Part shown: in pieces, positions 53,712 to 64,000 of the stretch
Position numbering within the stretch: the first letter of the stretch is position 1
How the letters are laid out: the number at the start of each line of letters is the position of its first letter
Source of the DNA: Annulohypoxylon bovei var. microspora
Lineage: Eukaryota; Ascomycota; Sordariomycetes; Xylariales; Hypoxylaceae
Length of the DNA: 64,000 bases
Direction of reading: 5' to 3'
Assembly: GCA_022836615.1 (NCBI GenBank)
Contig: MU405394.1
Location: 1 to 64,000, forward strand
Position numbers and translations under genes: made by a program
The notes under the pieces: generated by a model
The model's input: the letters and a program-made list of their open reading frames with translations, nothing else
Database searches by the model: none
What the model was told of the DNA's origin: nothing

Positions 53712-53972
53712 TATTATAATTTAAACCATGGTTTAAATTATAAAGGGTAGAACATGGTATATAAAAAAATAAAAGATAGGGAAAAGGTTATTTATGGGGC
53801 GATAAATAAAGCGGTGAAAATAAGCAATTATTTATCGCTTTTTTGCATGTAAAAAGCTTAATTAACGTTGCGGCGTTAAAAATTTTTTCCTTTTTCGTAA
53901 TTTTATTATTTTTAAATAACCGTACGAATAAAATCGCTTTTGCGCCACTTTAAATTTACGCCCTTCGTGATA
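53712..53972 (+). repeat. U2 LTR
   Basis: 261 bases from tattataatttaaaccatgg to cttcgtgata. It is the least interrupted reference for U1 and contains gcaatttatcgc-like and gcggcgtta patches that survived RIP. Confidence 0.82.
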
Positions 53973-54109
53973 ATAATAAAGTTCATAAAGTATTAACATC
54001 GTAAATGCATTATAAGAAATTAAAATACCAAATTTAATAAATAAATTAAAATTTTAATTTAATATAATATCCGGCCGTAAATTTTAAGAATATAATCGTA
54101 AAATTAAAA

Positions 54110-54323
54110 AAGTTTTATAACGTAAATTTTAAAATAAATGGGCCCTTGGTACGTTTAATTAAATGGTTAGAAATAACGGAAAAAAAGGTCTTTAATATTA
54201 AATATAAAAATAATAATGTATTTATGTTAAAAAAAGGCGCGAAATTTAAGCGGAAACATAAATAATTTTTATTAATAAAGGATTAATAAAAATTTAAGTC
54301 GAATTTTATTTAACAAGGAAAAT
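54110..54323 (+). pseudogene. U-element pol 3' end relic
   Basis: The frame reads VRLIKWLEITEKKVFNIKYKNN, VFMLKKGAKFKRKHK and FLLIKD before meeting U3. It is basic and ends immediately before the LTR, as the integrase C-terminal tail does in Ty3/gypsy elements. The assignment rests on position and character, not on a catalytic motif. Confidence 0.5.
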
Positions 54324-54584
54324 TATTATAATTTAAATTATAATTTAAATTATAAAAAATAAAATATAATATATAAAGAAATAAAAAATAAAAAAAAGGT
54401 TATTTATAAAGTAATAAATAAAATAATAAAAATAAATAATTATTTATTATTTTCTTATATGTAAAAAGCTTAATTAACGTTATAATGTTAAAAAATTTTT
54501 TTTTTTTCGTAATTTTATTATTTTTAAATGATTATACGAATAAAATCGCTTTTACGCCACTTTAAATTTACGCTTTTCGTGACA
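54324..54584 (+). repeat. U3 LTR
   Basis: 261 bases, strongly mutated at its start (tattataatttaaattataa), ending ttcgtgaca, which keeps the CA end. Confidence 0.82.
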
Positions 54585-54790
54585 TTAACATTAATTAAAT
54601 TATATATAAAAGTAATTAATTAATTTAAAAAAAAATATAATAACGAAAACGTTTAAAATTTTTATAAATTATAAAAGGATAATTTTAATTAATATAAACA
54701 TAAATTATTTAATGTAATAATTATTAATATAATTATTTTTATAAAATATTTTAAAAATTAAACCGGTTAAAATATAAAATAATTAATTTA

Positions 54791-56055
54791 TCCGTTCGGA
54801 AAACATTATTACGTTTAAATTTTTTTTAATTACGTAATAAATGATTAAATAATAATTAAGTAATTAATAAAGTAATTAATAAAATAATTAATAAAAAATT
54901 AATAAAAAATTAATAAAAAATTAATAAATTATTTTATGTTTAATTAATTTAAGCGTAACATTTTTAATTAATTAAATTTATTTATTTTTTTAATTAAATG
55001 TATTTTTTTTATAAACTTATTTTTTAATTATTTACGCATATAATAACCTTTTTAAGCCACTTTTTTAATTAATCACCTTTTAAACCATATATTAAACCAC
55101 TTTTAAATTACTTTTTATATGTATAAAAACCATTTTTTTAAAAGTTAATTAATCACCCACATTTAAGGCTTTTATTTAATTATATAAAAACGAATTAATT
55201 TAAATTAAAAATTAAGTTTTTAAAATTATATAAACTTTTAAAACCTTGTAAACCTTTAAGATTATATAAAGTTAATAATTAAAATTAAAGTTAAAAATAA
55301 AAATAAAATTAAGGTTAAAGGTAAAGTTAAAATTAAGGTTAAAATTTAAAGGTTTAAAAGGCAATAAAAGCTTTCCATATAAAAATATGTTTTTTTTATT
55401 AATAAGTTAATAAATTATTTAACCCGTTATTTAATTAATTAATAAGTAAATTAATTAATTATTTAATTAATTATTAAATTAATTAACTTTTAAACCAAGG
55501 TTTTAATTAATTAATTAAATATTTAATTAAATATTTAATCATTTATTTAACCATTTAATTAATTAATTAATTTTTAAATTAATTATTTAATTAATTTTTT
55601 AATTAATTTTTAAATTAATTTTTTAATTAATTTTTTAATTAAGGTTTTAATTAATTTTTTAATTAAGGTTTTAATTAATTAATAAGTTAATTAATTAATT
55701 AATTATTAGGTTAAAAATTAATTAATTAAATGATTAATAACGTTTTTTAAATAAATTTTTTTTTTTTTTCCACCTTATTACCCCCTTTTCCCACCCCGTT
55801 TTCCACCCCTTTTCCTACCCTTTTTCCTACCTTTTTTCCTACCCTTTTTCCACCTCGTTTTCCACCTCTTTTTTCCCCCGTTTTCCCCAATTAATAACTT
55901 TCTGCGAAAAAAAATTTTTAAGGTCTTTTTTTTCTTTTTCTTAGTCCCCGTAACTTTAAGAGGGCAAAAACGCCCCGGAGCTTACGAAAGTCGCGTTTTC
56001 CCGGACATTATGGAAGGCCGTACCAAGTAAAAGAAAAAAAAGACCTTAAAAATTT
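54791..56055 (+). mobile_element. Hel-E: Helitron-like repeat
   Basis: 1,265 bases, starting TCCGTTCGGAAAACATT after host A and ending AAAAATTT before host T. The inner inverted copy of the start, near 55738, is mutated. A long pyrimidine tract with repeated ttccTACC-type units (about 55775-55890) precedes the 144-base 3' module (55912-56055). Host flanks are unassigned, so no empty site is available. Confidence 0.75.
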
Positions 56056-56374
56056 TATATACTTAATAAATTTATTAATGAAAAAAAAGCAAACGAATAT
56101 TTTTTAAATAATAAAAAAGAATTATAAAAAATAACTTTAAAAGTAATATCCATAAAATATTATAAACACTTAAATATATTTAATAAAACAACGTTTAATG
56201 AATTATTATTATATTATTTAAAGGTGGATTATTATATTAAATTAAATATAAATTTTAATAATTTAAATTATAACTTTTTATATAAAATGTTATTAAAAAA
56301 AATAAAAACTTATAAAAATTATATTATAAATAACTTATAAAAAAGATTTATTAAACCATTATTTACTTTATGGG
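56056..56374. other. unassigned AT-rich spacer
   Basis: RIP-mutated sequence between Hel-E and T with no recognisable motif. Confidence 0.5.
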
Positions 56375-57484
56375 TAACGTTATCCACCACCTCACCGCTC
56401 ATACCACCTCACCGCTCACTTTTTAAAAAATTTAAACTTTAAATATTAAAAAGTTCATAACTTCACGAATTTTTAATTTATTATTTTCATGTTTTAAACT
56501 TAAGTTTATTAAAGCAATTTGAAATCAAAAATAAAATATGAAAAATATTACGTGAAAAATAATTTTAAAATTAACGTTTTTTTAAAAAAGTTTAAAATTT
56601 TTATACGTAAAATTTAAAAATTATTATTAATTCGAAACTTTTATATTTTTAATTATAATTTTATATTTACGTTTATTATATACATATATAATGGGTTTAA
56701 TTTTATTAATTAAATGTAAAATTTTTATATCGACGAAAAAAAAGATTTATTAAAAAATATTTTTTTAAATAATATTTATATAAAATTAATTATATTTATT
56801 TTTGTATTAATTTTAAACGTTTAAAATTTTATATTTAACGTTATTATATATATATTACGATGTAATAAATTTTATAAACGGTAATATTGTAAATTAAATT
56901 TATTATAAATAATTAAAGTAATAAATTCTTTTTTATATATTTTAAATATTAAATATTAAATAAAATAAAATATATAATACATACGTGTTATTTCTTAACG
57001 TTTTTAATAAAAATAATATACTTGTTTTATAAATATTGAATATTTTAAAATTAAATTCGGCTTTTTATAATTAATTATTTATAAAACATATTTAAAAAAA
57101 TATTTTTTATTAAAAGTTTTTTTCGTTTATATAAAAATTTTATATTTAATTAATAAAATTAAACATATTATATTTATATTTAATAAACTTAAATTTAAAA
57201 TTTTAATTAAAAATAAATATTTTTTAAATTATTATTAATTTATAAAAAATATATATAAAAAAATAAAAATAAAGATTTTAAAATTCAAACTTAATTTTAT
57301 TTCTTACATAATATTTTTTAAAATTAAATATTAATTATAACTTATATTAAATAACTTATATTTCAAATATAAAAATTATAAATTATATATTCATAAAATT
57401 ATAAACTTTTTAATTTTTAAAGTTTAAAATTTTTAAAAAGTAAGCGGTGAAGTGGTATAAGTGGTAAAATAATATATAACATTA
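56375..57484. mobile_element. T: TIR element of about 1.1 kb
   Basis: The left end (taacgttatccaccacctc onward) is the reverse complement of the right end (57375-57484) over about 100 bases, allowing C-to-T changes. The left arm carries ccacctcaccgctca twice in tandem (about 56386 and 56403). The right arm has aagcggtgaagtggtataagtggt. Only the right arm and interior are strongly mutated. No transposase motif and no clear target duplication were found. A single copy is seen here. Confidence 0.7.
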
Positions 57485-59178
57485 ATATTAATTTTATAAT
57501 AATTATATATTATTATTAATCTTTTTTTTTATAAAGAAAATAATTTAAATAATTAAATTTATATTTTTTTTAATTAAATTCGAAGAAAAAGATTATTATA
57601 ATTATTTTAAAAAATAATTTAAAAATAAATATTATAAAATAAAAAATAAATTTTAATTAAAAAATTAAATAAAATAAAAATAATATTAATTTATTAATAA
57701 AATATTTAAATTTTATATTTTAATTTAAAAATTAAAAATATATAATATTTTATATTAACCATTTATAAGGTTAAAAAAAACATATAAAAAATAATTTTAT
57801 TTTATTTTAAAAATTATTATTTATTATTATTATTATATTATTAATAATTATTTTTAATTTTATAATTTTTTATTCCCTTTTATAATTAAATATTTAAAAT
57901 ATAATAATTAAAAAAACAAATAATATATTTAATAAAATATTAACATTTAAATTATTAAAAATTATTATAATTATATTATTAATAAAAGCTTTTCTTAAAT
58001 TATTAAAAATAAATTAAACATTTATAAAAATAAAAAATAATTAAATATTAACATTATTATAATTAAGATTAAAATTAAAAAATCTTATATTATATTATTA
58101 AAAAATAAATTAAAATTAAATAAAAACATCATAAATTTAATAAATTTAAAAGAAAATATAATAATATAATTATTAATTTAAATTATTCATTATTTATTAT
58201 TATTTTTTTATTTATATATATTTATACATTTTAATAATTTTTTTATTTTTTTTTCGTTAATTTTTATTTCTTTTATTAATTATTTAAATTCTTTTTTTTT
58301 ATTTTTTTTTTATTTTTTTTCCTTTTTTTTTTTATTTTTTTTTATTTTCATTTTTTTACCTTATTTTTTTTTATATTACCTTATTATTACATCCTTTTAT
58401 TAATTATTATCATTTTTTATTTAAATTTTATTTTATTTTTATATTAATTTAATTTATTTTTATTTTATAATATTAAATATTTTTTTAATATTTAATTAAT
58501 AAATTAAAAAATATTATATATTTTTTTAATACTTAATTAATAAATTAAGGTATATAATATTATTAACATTATTTTTTAAAAATTTTATAATGATTATATA
58601 ATTAAAAATTTATTAATATAAAAATTATATTTTTTTTTTAAAATAATTTTAAACTTTATTATTATTATATAAAAATTAATATTATTAAAATTATCTTTAA
58701 AAAATTATATTTTAATAATTAATAATTTAATTTTTTATAAATTTAACCTTTTAATTATAATATTTGATGTAAATTAATAATTAACCCGTTTTAAAAATTT
58801 ATATATTTTATAATTTTAAAAGTTTAAAACCACATTTTTAATATTAATTTATAAATATTTTAAATATTATTAATATATAAATAATAAATAAATTAATATA
58901 TTTGTATTTTTATAAAAATTATATATATTAATTTTTTTTATTAAAAACTTTATTATTTATTATTTAAATTAAAATTTTATAAAAGAAAATATTTTATTAA
59001 TAAAAAATAAAAATGTTAAAATTTTTATATTATATTAATAAATATTATTTAAAAAAAATAAATAAATATATAAATATTTAAATATATAAAAATAATATAA
59101 ATATATTAATAATTTATATATTTTAAAAATTAAATTTTTTTTTTAAAATAAATATAAAAATAATATTATATTTATTAA
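57485..59178. other. unassigned AT-only sequence with a T-rich tract
   Basis: Nearly devoid of G and C. 58240-58390 is a long T-rich pyrimidine run on the plus strand. No repeats shared with the rest of the window and no frames of interest. Confidence 0.5.
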
Positions 59179-59896
59179 AAATAACATTAAATTTATAATA
59201 TTTATTAATTAAATTTATAATATATAATTATTATAATAAAAGTTTAAATTAAATTAATATACATTTCATTATATAAATCTTTATATAAATATAAATATTT
59301 TTTTTTTACTTTTATTAATTTAATTTATTAAATATACCTTCCATTTTAATTAATTACTTTTATTTTAATATAAGTTCGATTTTAAAATAAAATATATAAT
59401 TTAAAACCACTTTTAAAACTTTATTTTTTTTTTAAATTATATATTTTTAATAAGTTATTTAATTAAAAAATTTTAATTAAAAATTAATAATTTATTTATA
59501 TAACCATATATTTAAACCACATTTAATTAATATTTACTTAATTTATAATCACATATATAAAAATAATTTAATTTCAAAGATTTAAAATATAATATATATT
59601 TATTTTAAAAATATATAATTTAATTTATTAAAAAAACCTTTAAATATAATTAAATAATATAAACTTTATATTAATTAAAATATAATATTAAATATAATAT
59701 AATTATTTAAAATTATAATTAAAATTAAATAAAATTAATATTTTTAATTATGGCGTTAATTATAAAATAATTAAAAAAAATACTTTAATTTATATAAAAA
59801 ATTATATAATAAAACTTATATTAATTAAATTTAAACTTTTATTATAATAATATATTACAAATTTAATTAATTAATATTACAAATTTAATGTTACTT
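59179..59896. mobile_element. V2: hAT-like non-autonomous TIR element, RIP-mutated
   Basis: 718 bases. Ends are aaataacattaaatt and its complement aatttaatgttactt. Exact 8-base target duplication tttattaa at 59171-59178 and 59897-59904. Body collinear with V1 and V3; no coding frame. Confidence 0.88.
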
Positions 59897-60124
59897 TTTA
59901 TTAATAATATTTTTATTATAAATTTTTTTTATTTTTTTTTATTTTAATTATAATTAAATTTTTTTTATTTTTATAATAATTTTTATTAATATAATAAAAA
60001 ATGTTTTAATTTTTAAATGTAAAAATTAATTCATTAAATTTAAATTTATTATTTTAATATTTTTAATAAAAATTATTATTTTAAAAGATTTTTTTAATTA
60101 ATTTTAATTAAATATTTTTTTTAT

Positions 60125-60797
60125 GAGATTTGCTATTTCAATAGTATTGCATTCAATAGTACCCCTCTTTTTAAGAAGGGGCGTTTCTGATTGGTTGAAA
60201 ACCTTATCGATAAGCCATACAACCACCAAAAGACGATACAAGGTGGTCTCACAGCTTCAACTCGAATAACTTTCCCTCTACGGCATGCATCTTATTATAA
60301 TTTGGTATTTCAAAAGCCCTCAATTTGGCGATTCGAATGATCCAAGTTTCAACAGGTTGCACCCAATAGATCGTCCTCAATAAGCTGTTTAATCGCGGCT
60401 CCCGATGTTGTTGCTCCGGACCGGTCGCACGTGATACCCCCGAAAGGCTCCGGCACCTTTCATACCTTTTATAATCCATGGTATAACTACACCAATACTT
60501 GTTTGTACATGATGCAACCTGGTTCATTCAATCAGAATTTGAAATAGCTCTCGAGTGAACCTGATTATCCTAGAATCAAGTCGCCGTTGGGAAAGTTATT
60601 CAGGTGTAAACATGAGATATCATACGATCTGGTCCCACGGGGACCGGTACAACAAGATGCATACAAATTTGTATGTGTGTTGAGGTACCTTTATACCTGG
60701 TCCGTGCTTATCGATAAGGATTTCAACCAATCAGAAAAGCCGGCTCCGTTCCGGCGGGAATACTATTAAATGCAATACTATTGAAATAGCAAATCTC
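60125..60797. mobile_element. M2: unmutated hAT-like non-autonomous TIR element
   Basis: This 673-base GC-balanced island is related to M1. The TIRs begin GAGATTTGCTATTTCAATAG, with exact 8-base target duplication ttttttat at 60117-60124 and 60798-60805. CTTATCGATAAG lies 78-79 bases from each end (60203-60214 and 60707-60718). Interior blocks are shared with M1, some inverted (GTATCACGTGCGACCGG and its complement). The two frames inside it (60249-60527 minus, 60587-60769 plus) overlap the TIRs, show no motif and are not genes. Confidence 0.9.
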
Positions 60798-60832
60798 TTT
60801 TTTATAATATAAAATTAATTATAATAATTTAT

Positions 60833-61557
60833 AAGTAACATTAAATCTGCAGTGCCCATTGGTTAAATTTGCAGTACATAGCCACTATGGTAAAGGTTTG
60901 GGCTGAATTGGTACACGCGTTGTTATATAAATCTTTATATAAAGTTAAATATTTTTTTTTCATTTTTGCTTACTTTTTTCATTAAATATACGCTTTAATT
61001 TAATTAATTATTTCCGTTTTAATAAAATTTTAATAATTTAAGAAAGTTAATTATTATAATTACTTAAAAAGAGTTATTTTTTGATTTTCTTTACATGTTT
61101 TTAATCCTTGATTTCGTTAAGTAAATTTAATTAAAAGTTAATTATTTATCCGAGAAACCACGGTTTAATTATATTTAAGCTATGTATTTAACTTACGGTT
61201 ACATTTGCGGTTACACTTACGAAAAAAAGCAGTTTTATAATAAAAGAAACGCACTTTATTTTAAAATTATATAATTGGAATTAAGTTTATTAAAAAGGCC
61301 TTTAAATACGATTATATAATATTAATTTTATATGAATTGAAATAATATATTAAATACAATGTGGTTACTTAAAATTATGGTTAAAATCAAGTTAAATTAA
61401 TGTTCTTAGTTATGGCGTTAAGCATAAATGGTTAAAAAGAATACCTTGATTTATATATAAAATTATATGGTAACGCATGTACTAATTAAGCTTAAACCTT
61501 CGTTATAACAATGTATTATAAATTTAACCAATTAATACTATAGATTTAATGTTACTT
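60833..61557. mobile_element. V3: hAT-like TIR element with an unmutated left end
   Basis: 725 bases; TIR of about 85 bases beginning AAGTAACATTAAATC. Exact 8-base target duplication taatttat at 60825-60832 and 61558-61565. The left arm keeps many CpA and TpG (ctgcagtgcccattgg, ggtttgggctgaattgg) while the same positions in the right arm are partly converted. It is the youngest of the three V copies. Confidence 0.88.
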
Positions 61558-61565
61558 TAATTTAT

Positions 61566-63770
61566 ATATTTAACCGAAATTTAAAATAATAAATTTTATT
61601 TAAAAAAATAATAATTTTTTTAAATAATAATTTAAATATTTAATTAATTTAAATAAATAATAATAAATTATTAAATAATAATTTAATATAAAAAATTATT
61701 ATAATAATTTTAAATAAAATAATTAAAATATAAATTATTTTAAATAATATAATTTTAATTATAAATTATTAATAAAAATTAATTTATTAATTATATATTA
61801 AATTATTAAAAAAATAATTTAAAATAAAATTATATTTTACATTTTTATAAAATACATTTATAATATTTTTAAAATAATTAATTTAACATTTAATAATATT
61901 TAATTTATGTTTAAATAAAAGGTTTTTATTAAAGTTTAATTTTATTTTTAATGAAAAAAAATAATATAATTAATTTTTTTACGTAAAAACATTTTAACAT
62001 TTTATATATTTATATTTTTTAATAAATTTATAAAACGAAAATATATTTAAATAATAAAAAATAAATATAATAAATATAATAATTAAATAAATGGTTTATT
62101 ATGTAAATATAATAATAAAATAATTAAAAAAAAATTTATTATTAAAATAAAATATAAAAAAAAATTCTTATTAAAAAATCATTTATTTTTCTTATAATTT
62201 TAATAATAAACTTATAATTAATTAATTAAAATTAAACTTTAATAATTATAAATATTATTATTATAAAGTTTTTTTTTATATAAATGTTTTAATTAAAATT
62301 AAAATATTTTAAATTAAAAAAAAAAGTTAAAAAAATATAAAAAATAAATAAAATAAATTTTTAAATTTATTTAACTTTATAAATATATTAAATTCATAAT
62401 AATAATAATATAATTTAATTATTTTAAAATTTAATAATAATAATATTATTATTATAATAAACATTATTATTAAAGTTATTAAAAATATATTTAATTTTAT
62501 TTAAATAAATAATTTATTATAATTAATTATTAATAATATTAAACCGTTTATTAATTTTATTTTAATTAATATTAATAAAATAATTATTATTTTTTTAATT
62601 AATTTCGAAAATTATAATTTTAATAATAAAAAAATAAAAAAATGTAAAAACGCTTTAAAACATTAATTTTTTAAAAAACATTAATTTTTAAAAAAAAAAT
62701 ATTAAACGGATTAAACTTATTTAATAATTTTAAATATAATGAATTATAAAAGCGTAAGATTTTTTATTAATATTATTATTAATAAAGATTTAATTATTAA
62801 TAAAAGTTTTTTAAAAATATTTATAATTAAAAATAAAAATTAAAAGGCTTTTTTTATAAAAAATAATAATTTTTTATTCGTTAAAAAAATAAAAAATTAC
62901 CGGATTAAAAATAAAGCTTTAATTTTAATATTTTAAATATTATTTTTAAATATATTATAAATTAAAAATTAAATATATTATAAATTAAAAATTAAATATA
63001 TTATATAATTAATGTATTTTCTTTTATTTTATATTTAAAATATTCATTATAATAACGTATATTAATAAGAAATTTATATTATAAAAATGTCGAAAATAAT
63101 ACATTAATTAAATTAATATTCGTTATTAAACGTTTTATTTAAAAAAAATATATTAATTTTTAATATATTATTAAATTATTGTTATATTAATTTTTCCGTA
63201 AAAAACAAAAATTAATTTTATTATTATAATAATAATTAACGTAAACATTTAAAAAGTTTTATTTTAAATTTTATAAAAAAATAATATAAATATTTTAAAG
63301 CTTTTTTTCATTTTTATAAATTTTATATTTTTTATTATATAATTTATATATTCTCGTTATTTAAAATAAAGTTAAAATTAAATTATATAATTATTATTTA
63401 TTAAATTATTTTTTTAAATTTTAAAATTATACATTATATTATAATAAATTTTACGTTAATTTTTTAAATAAAAAAACCGTTATTAAAATAATTAAATATT
63501 TCGAAGAAATAATATTTTTATATATATTTTTAATTATATAATATGTTATTAATATATTTTTTATTAAAAAGTTATCCGCTTTTTTTTCGTTTTTAATTAA
63601 AAAATTAAAAATTTATTTATTTAATATTATAATAAAAAATAAAAAAATAATAAATACGAAAAAAGATTTTAAAATTATTAATAAAAAAAATATATTAAAA
63701 TTAATTTTTAAAAAAAAAATATAAATTTAATATATAATTTTAAAAACGTTAAAAAATAATATTTTTATAT
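61566..63770. other. unassigned AT-only sequence
   Basis: Runs of A and T with almost no C or G other than occasional cg. No shared repeat, open frame of interest or RNA signature recognised. A short direct repeat aaattaaatatattata occurs near 62951-63005. Confidence 0.5.
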
Positions 63771-64000
63771 AAAATTTATTATTTTAATAATATTATATTT
63801 TAATAATATTTCGCCGGTAAAAAAATGGCGTTTTTAATTAATTAAAAACTTTATCGATAAGTTATTATTTTATTAAATGTTTTTACGAAATAATACACCT
63901 TTTAACTTAAATAATTTTCGTAATAAAACATCGATATTTTAATAATTTATATTATAAAATAATTTTTAATTTAAATTATTTAATAATATATATTTTATTT
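63771..64000 (+). mobile_element. M3: left part of a RIP-mutated M element, cut by the window end
   Basis: The first ten bases aaaatttatt are M2's gagatttgct with only G-to-A and C-to-T changes. The repeated ttaataata blocks match the M TIR, and tttatcgataag (63850-63861) lies 79 bases in, as in M1 and M2. Its right end is outside the window. It shows the family existed before or during the mutation period as well as after it. Confidence 0.82.

Larger units (their letters stand above)
41723..54584 (+). mobile_element. U compound: Ty3/gypsy-type element(s) with three LTRs
   Basis: Three 261-base LTRs lie in the same orientation (U1, U2, U3). U1 and U2 are each followed by ataataaagtt, presumably the start of the internal region. 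Between U1 and U2 lie gag and protease relics, split by gypsy H; between U2 and U3 only about 350 bases of a pol 3' end remain. The compound therefore looks like two tandem, internally deleted copies sharing an LTR. Flanking 5-mers (ttaaa, ataat, ttaac) do not form a clean target duplication. Confidence 0.7.

Noticed and set aside
53712..54584. U2 to U3 as a miniature LTR element (TRIM)
   Set aside because: Flanking 5-mers ccaat and ttaac do not match, and the interval reads as a pol C-terminal tail, so a deletion derivative is more likely.
58240..58390. Long T-rich tract as a regulatory or origin element
   Set aside because: It is simple low-complexity sequence in a region almost lacking G and C, with no repeat structure or conserved motif to support a role.
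60249..60769. Two short frames (60249-60527 minus, 60587-60769 plus) in a GC-balanced island
   Set aside because: They lie inside the non-autonomous TIR element M2, overlap its terminal repeats, have no homologous frame in M1 and show no motif.

Overview
The window is an AT-rich, gene-poor block of what is probably a filamentous ascomycete (Pezizomycotina-type) genome. Almost everything is decayed transposon sequence carrying the signature of repeat-induced point mutation (RIP): CpA and TpG are strongly depleted, TpA is in excess, CpG survives, and repeat copies differ almost only by C-to-T and G-to-A. Broken reading frames show Trp and Gln codons turned into stops and the polymerase Asp-Asp pair turned into Asn-Asn. 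I see no intact host protein gene and no convincing RNA gene. Most longer open frames are chance frames in stop-poor AT-rich DNA or shadows of dead retrotransposon genes.

Layout. 1-425 is a GC-balanced segment that escaped mutation. 582-1821 is copy A of a Helitron-like repeat (Hel). 3131-21389 is a nest: a truncated LTR element (Z1) is split by chromodomain Ty3/gypsy copy G2 (3751-18813). G2's 5' LTR is split by a small LTR element X (3891-11960), and X holds a complete gypsy copy G1 (4416-10084). G2 also holds Hel-B. 23389-29277 is a short element W1 split by a complete minus-strand gypsy G3 (23477-29146); 31559-31771 is the unsplit sister W2. 32119-41722 is a truncated gypsy G4 split by a complete Z copy (Z2, 32174-38693), by Hel-C and by a TIR element V1. 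41723-54584 is a compound of U-family LTRs with gag-protease relics, split by Hel-D and by a different minus-strand gypsy H (43434-50952). Then come Hel-E, a TIR element T, V2, M2, V3 and the start of M3.

Two GC-rich islands, M1 (37175-37998) and M2 (60125-60797), are related hAT-like non-autonomous elements with long TIRs and 8-bp target duplications. They are unmutated, so they arrived after the mutation wave, while sister M3 at the right edge is fully mutated.

Empty sites within the window confirm most insertions. Z2 lacks G2, Z1 lacks M1, W2 lacks G3, other gypsy LTRs lack X, Z2 and Hel-C, U2 and U3 lack Hel-D, and G1 lacks Hel-B. The Hel family goes in between A and T without target duplication, starts with TC (TT where mutated), and ends in a 144-bp inverted-repeat module rather than the usual Helitron end. 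I regard it as the most unusual element here.

Nothing shows whether the block is centromeric, subtelomeric or an interstitial AT isochore.
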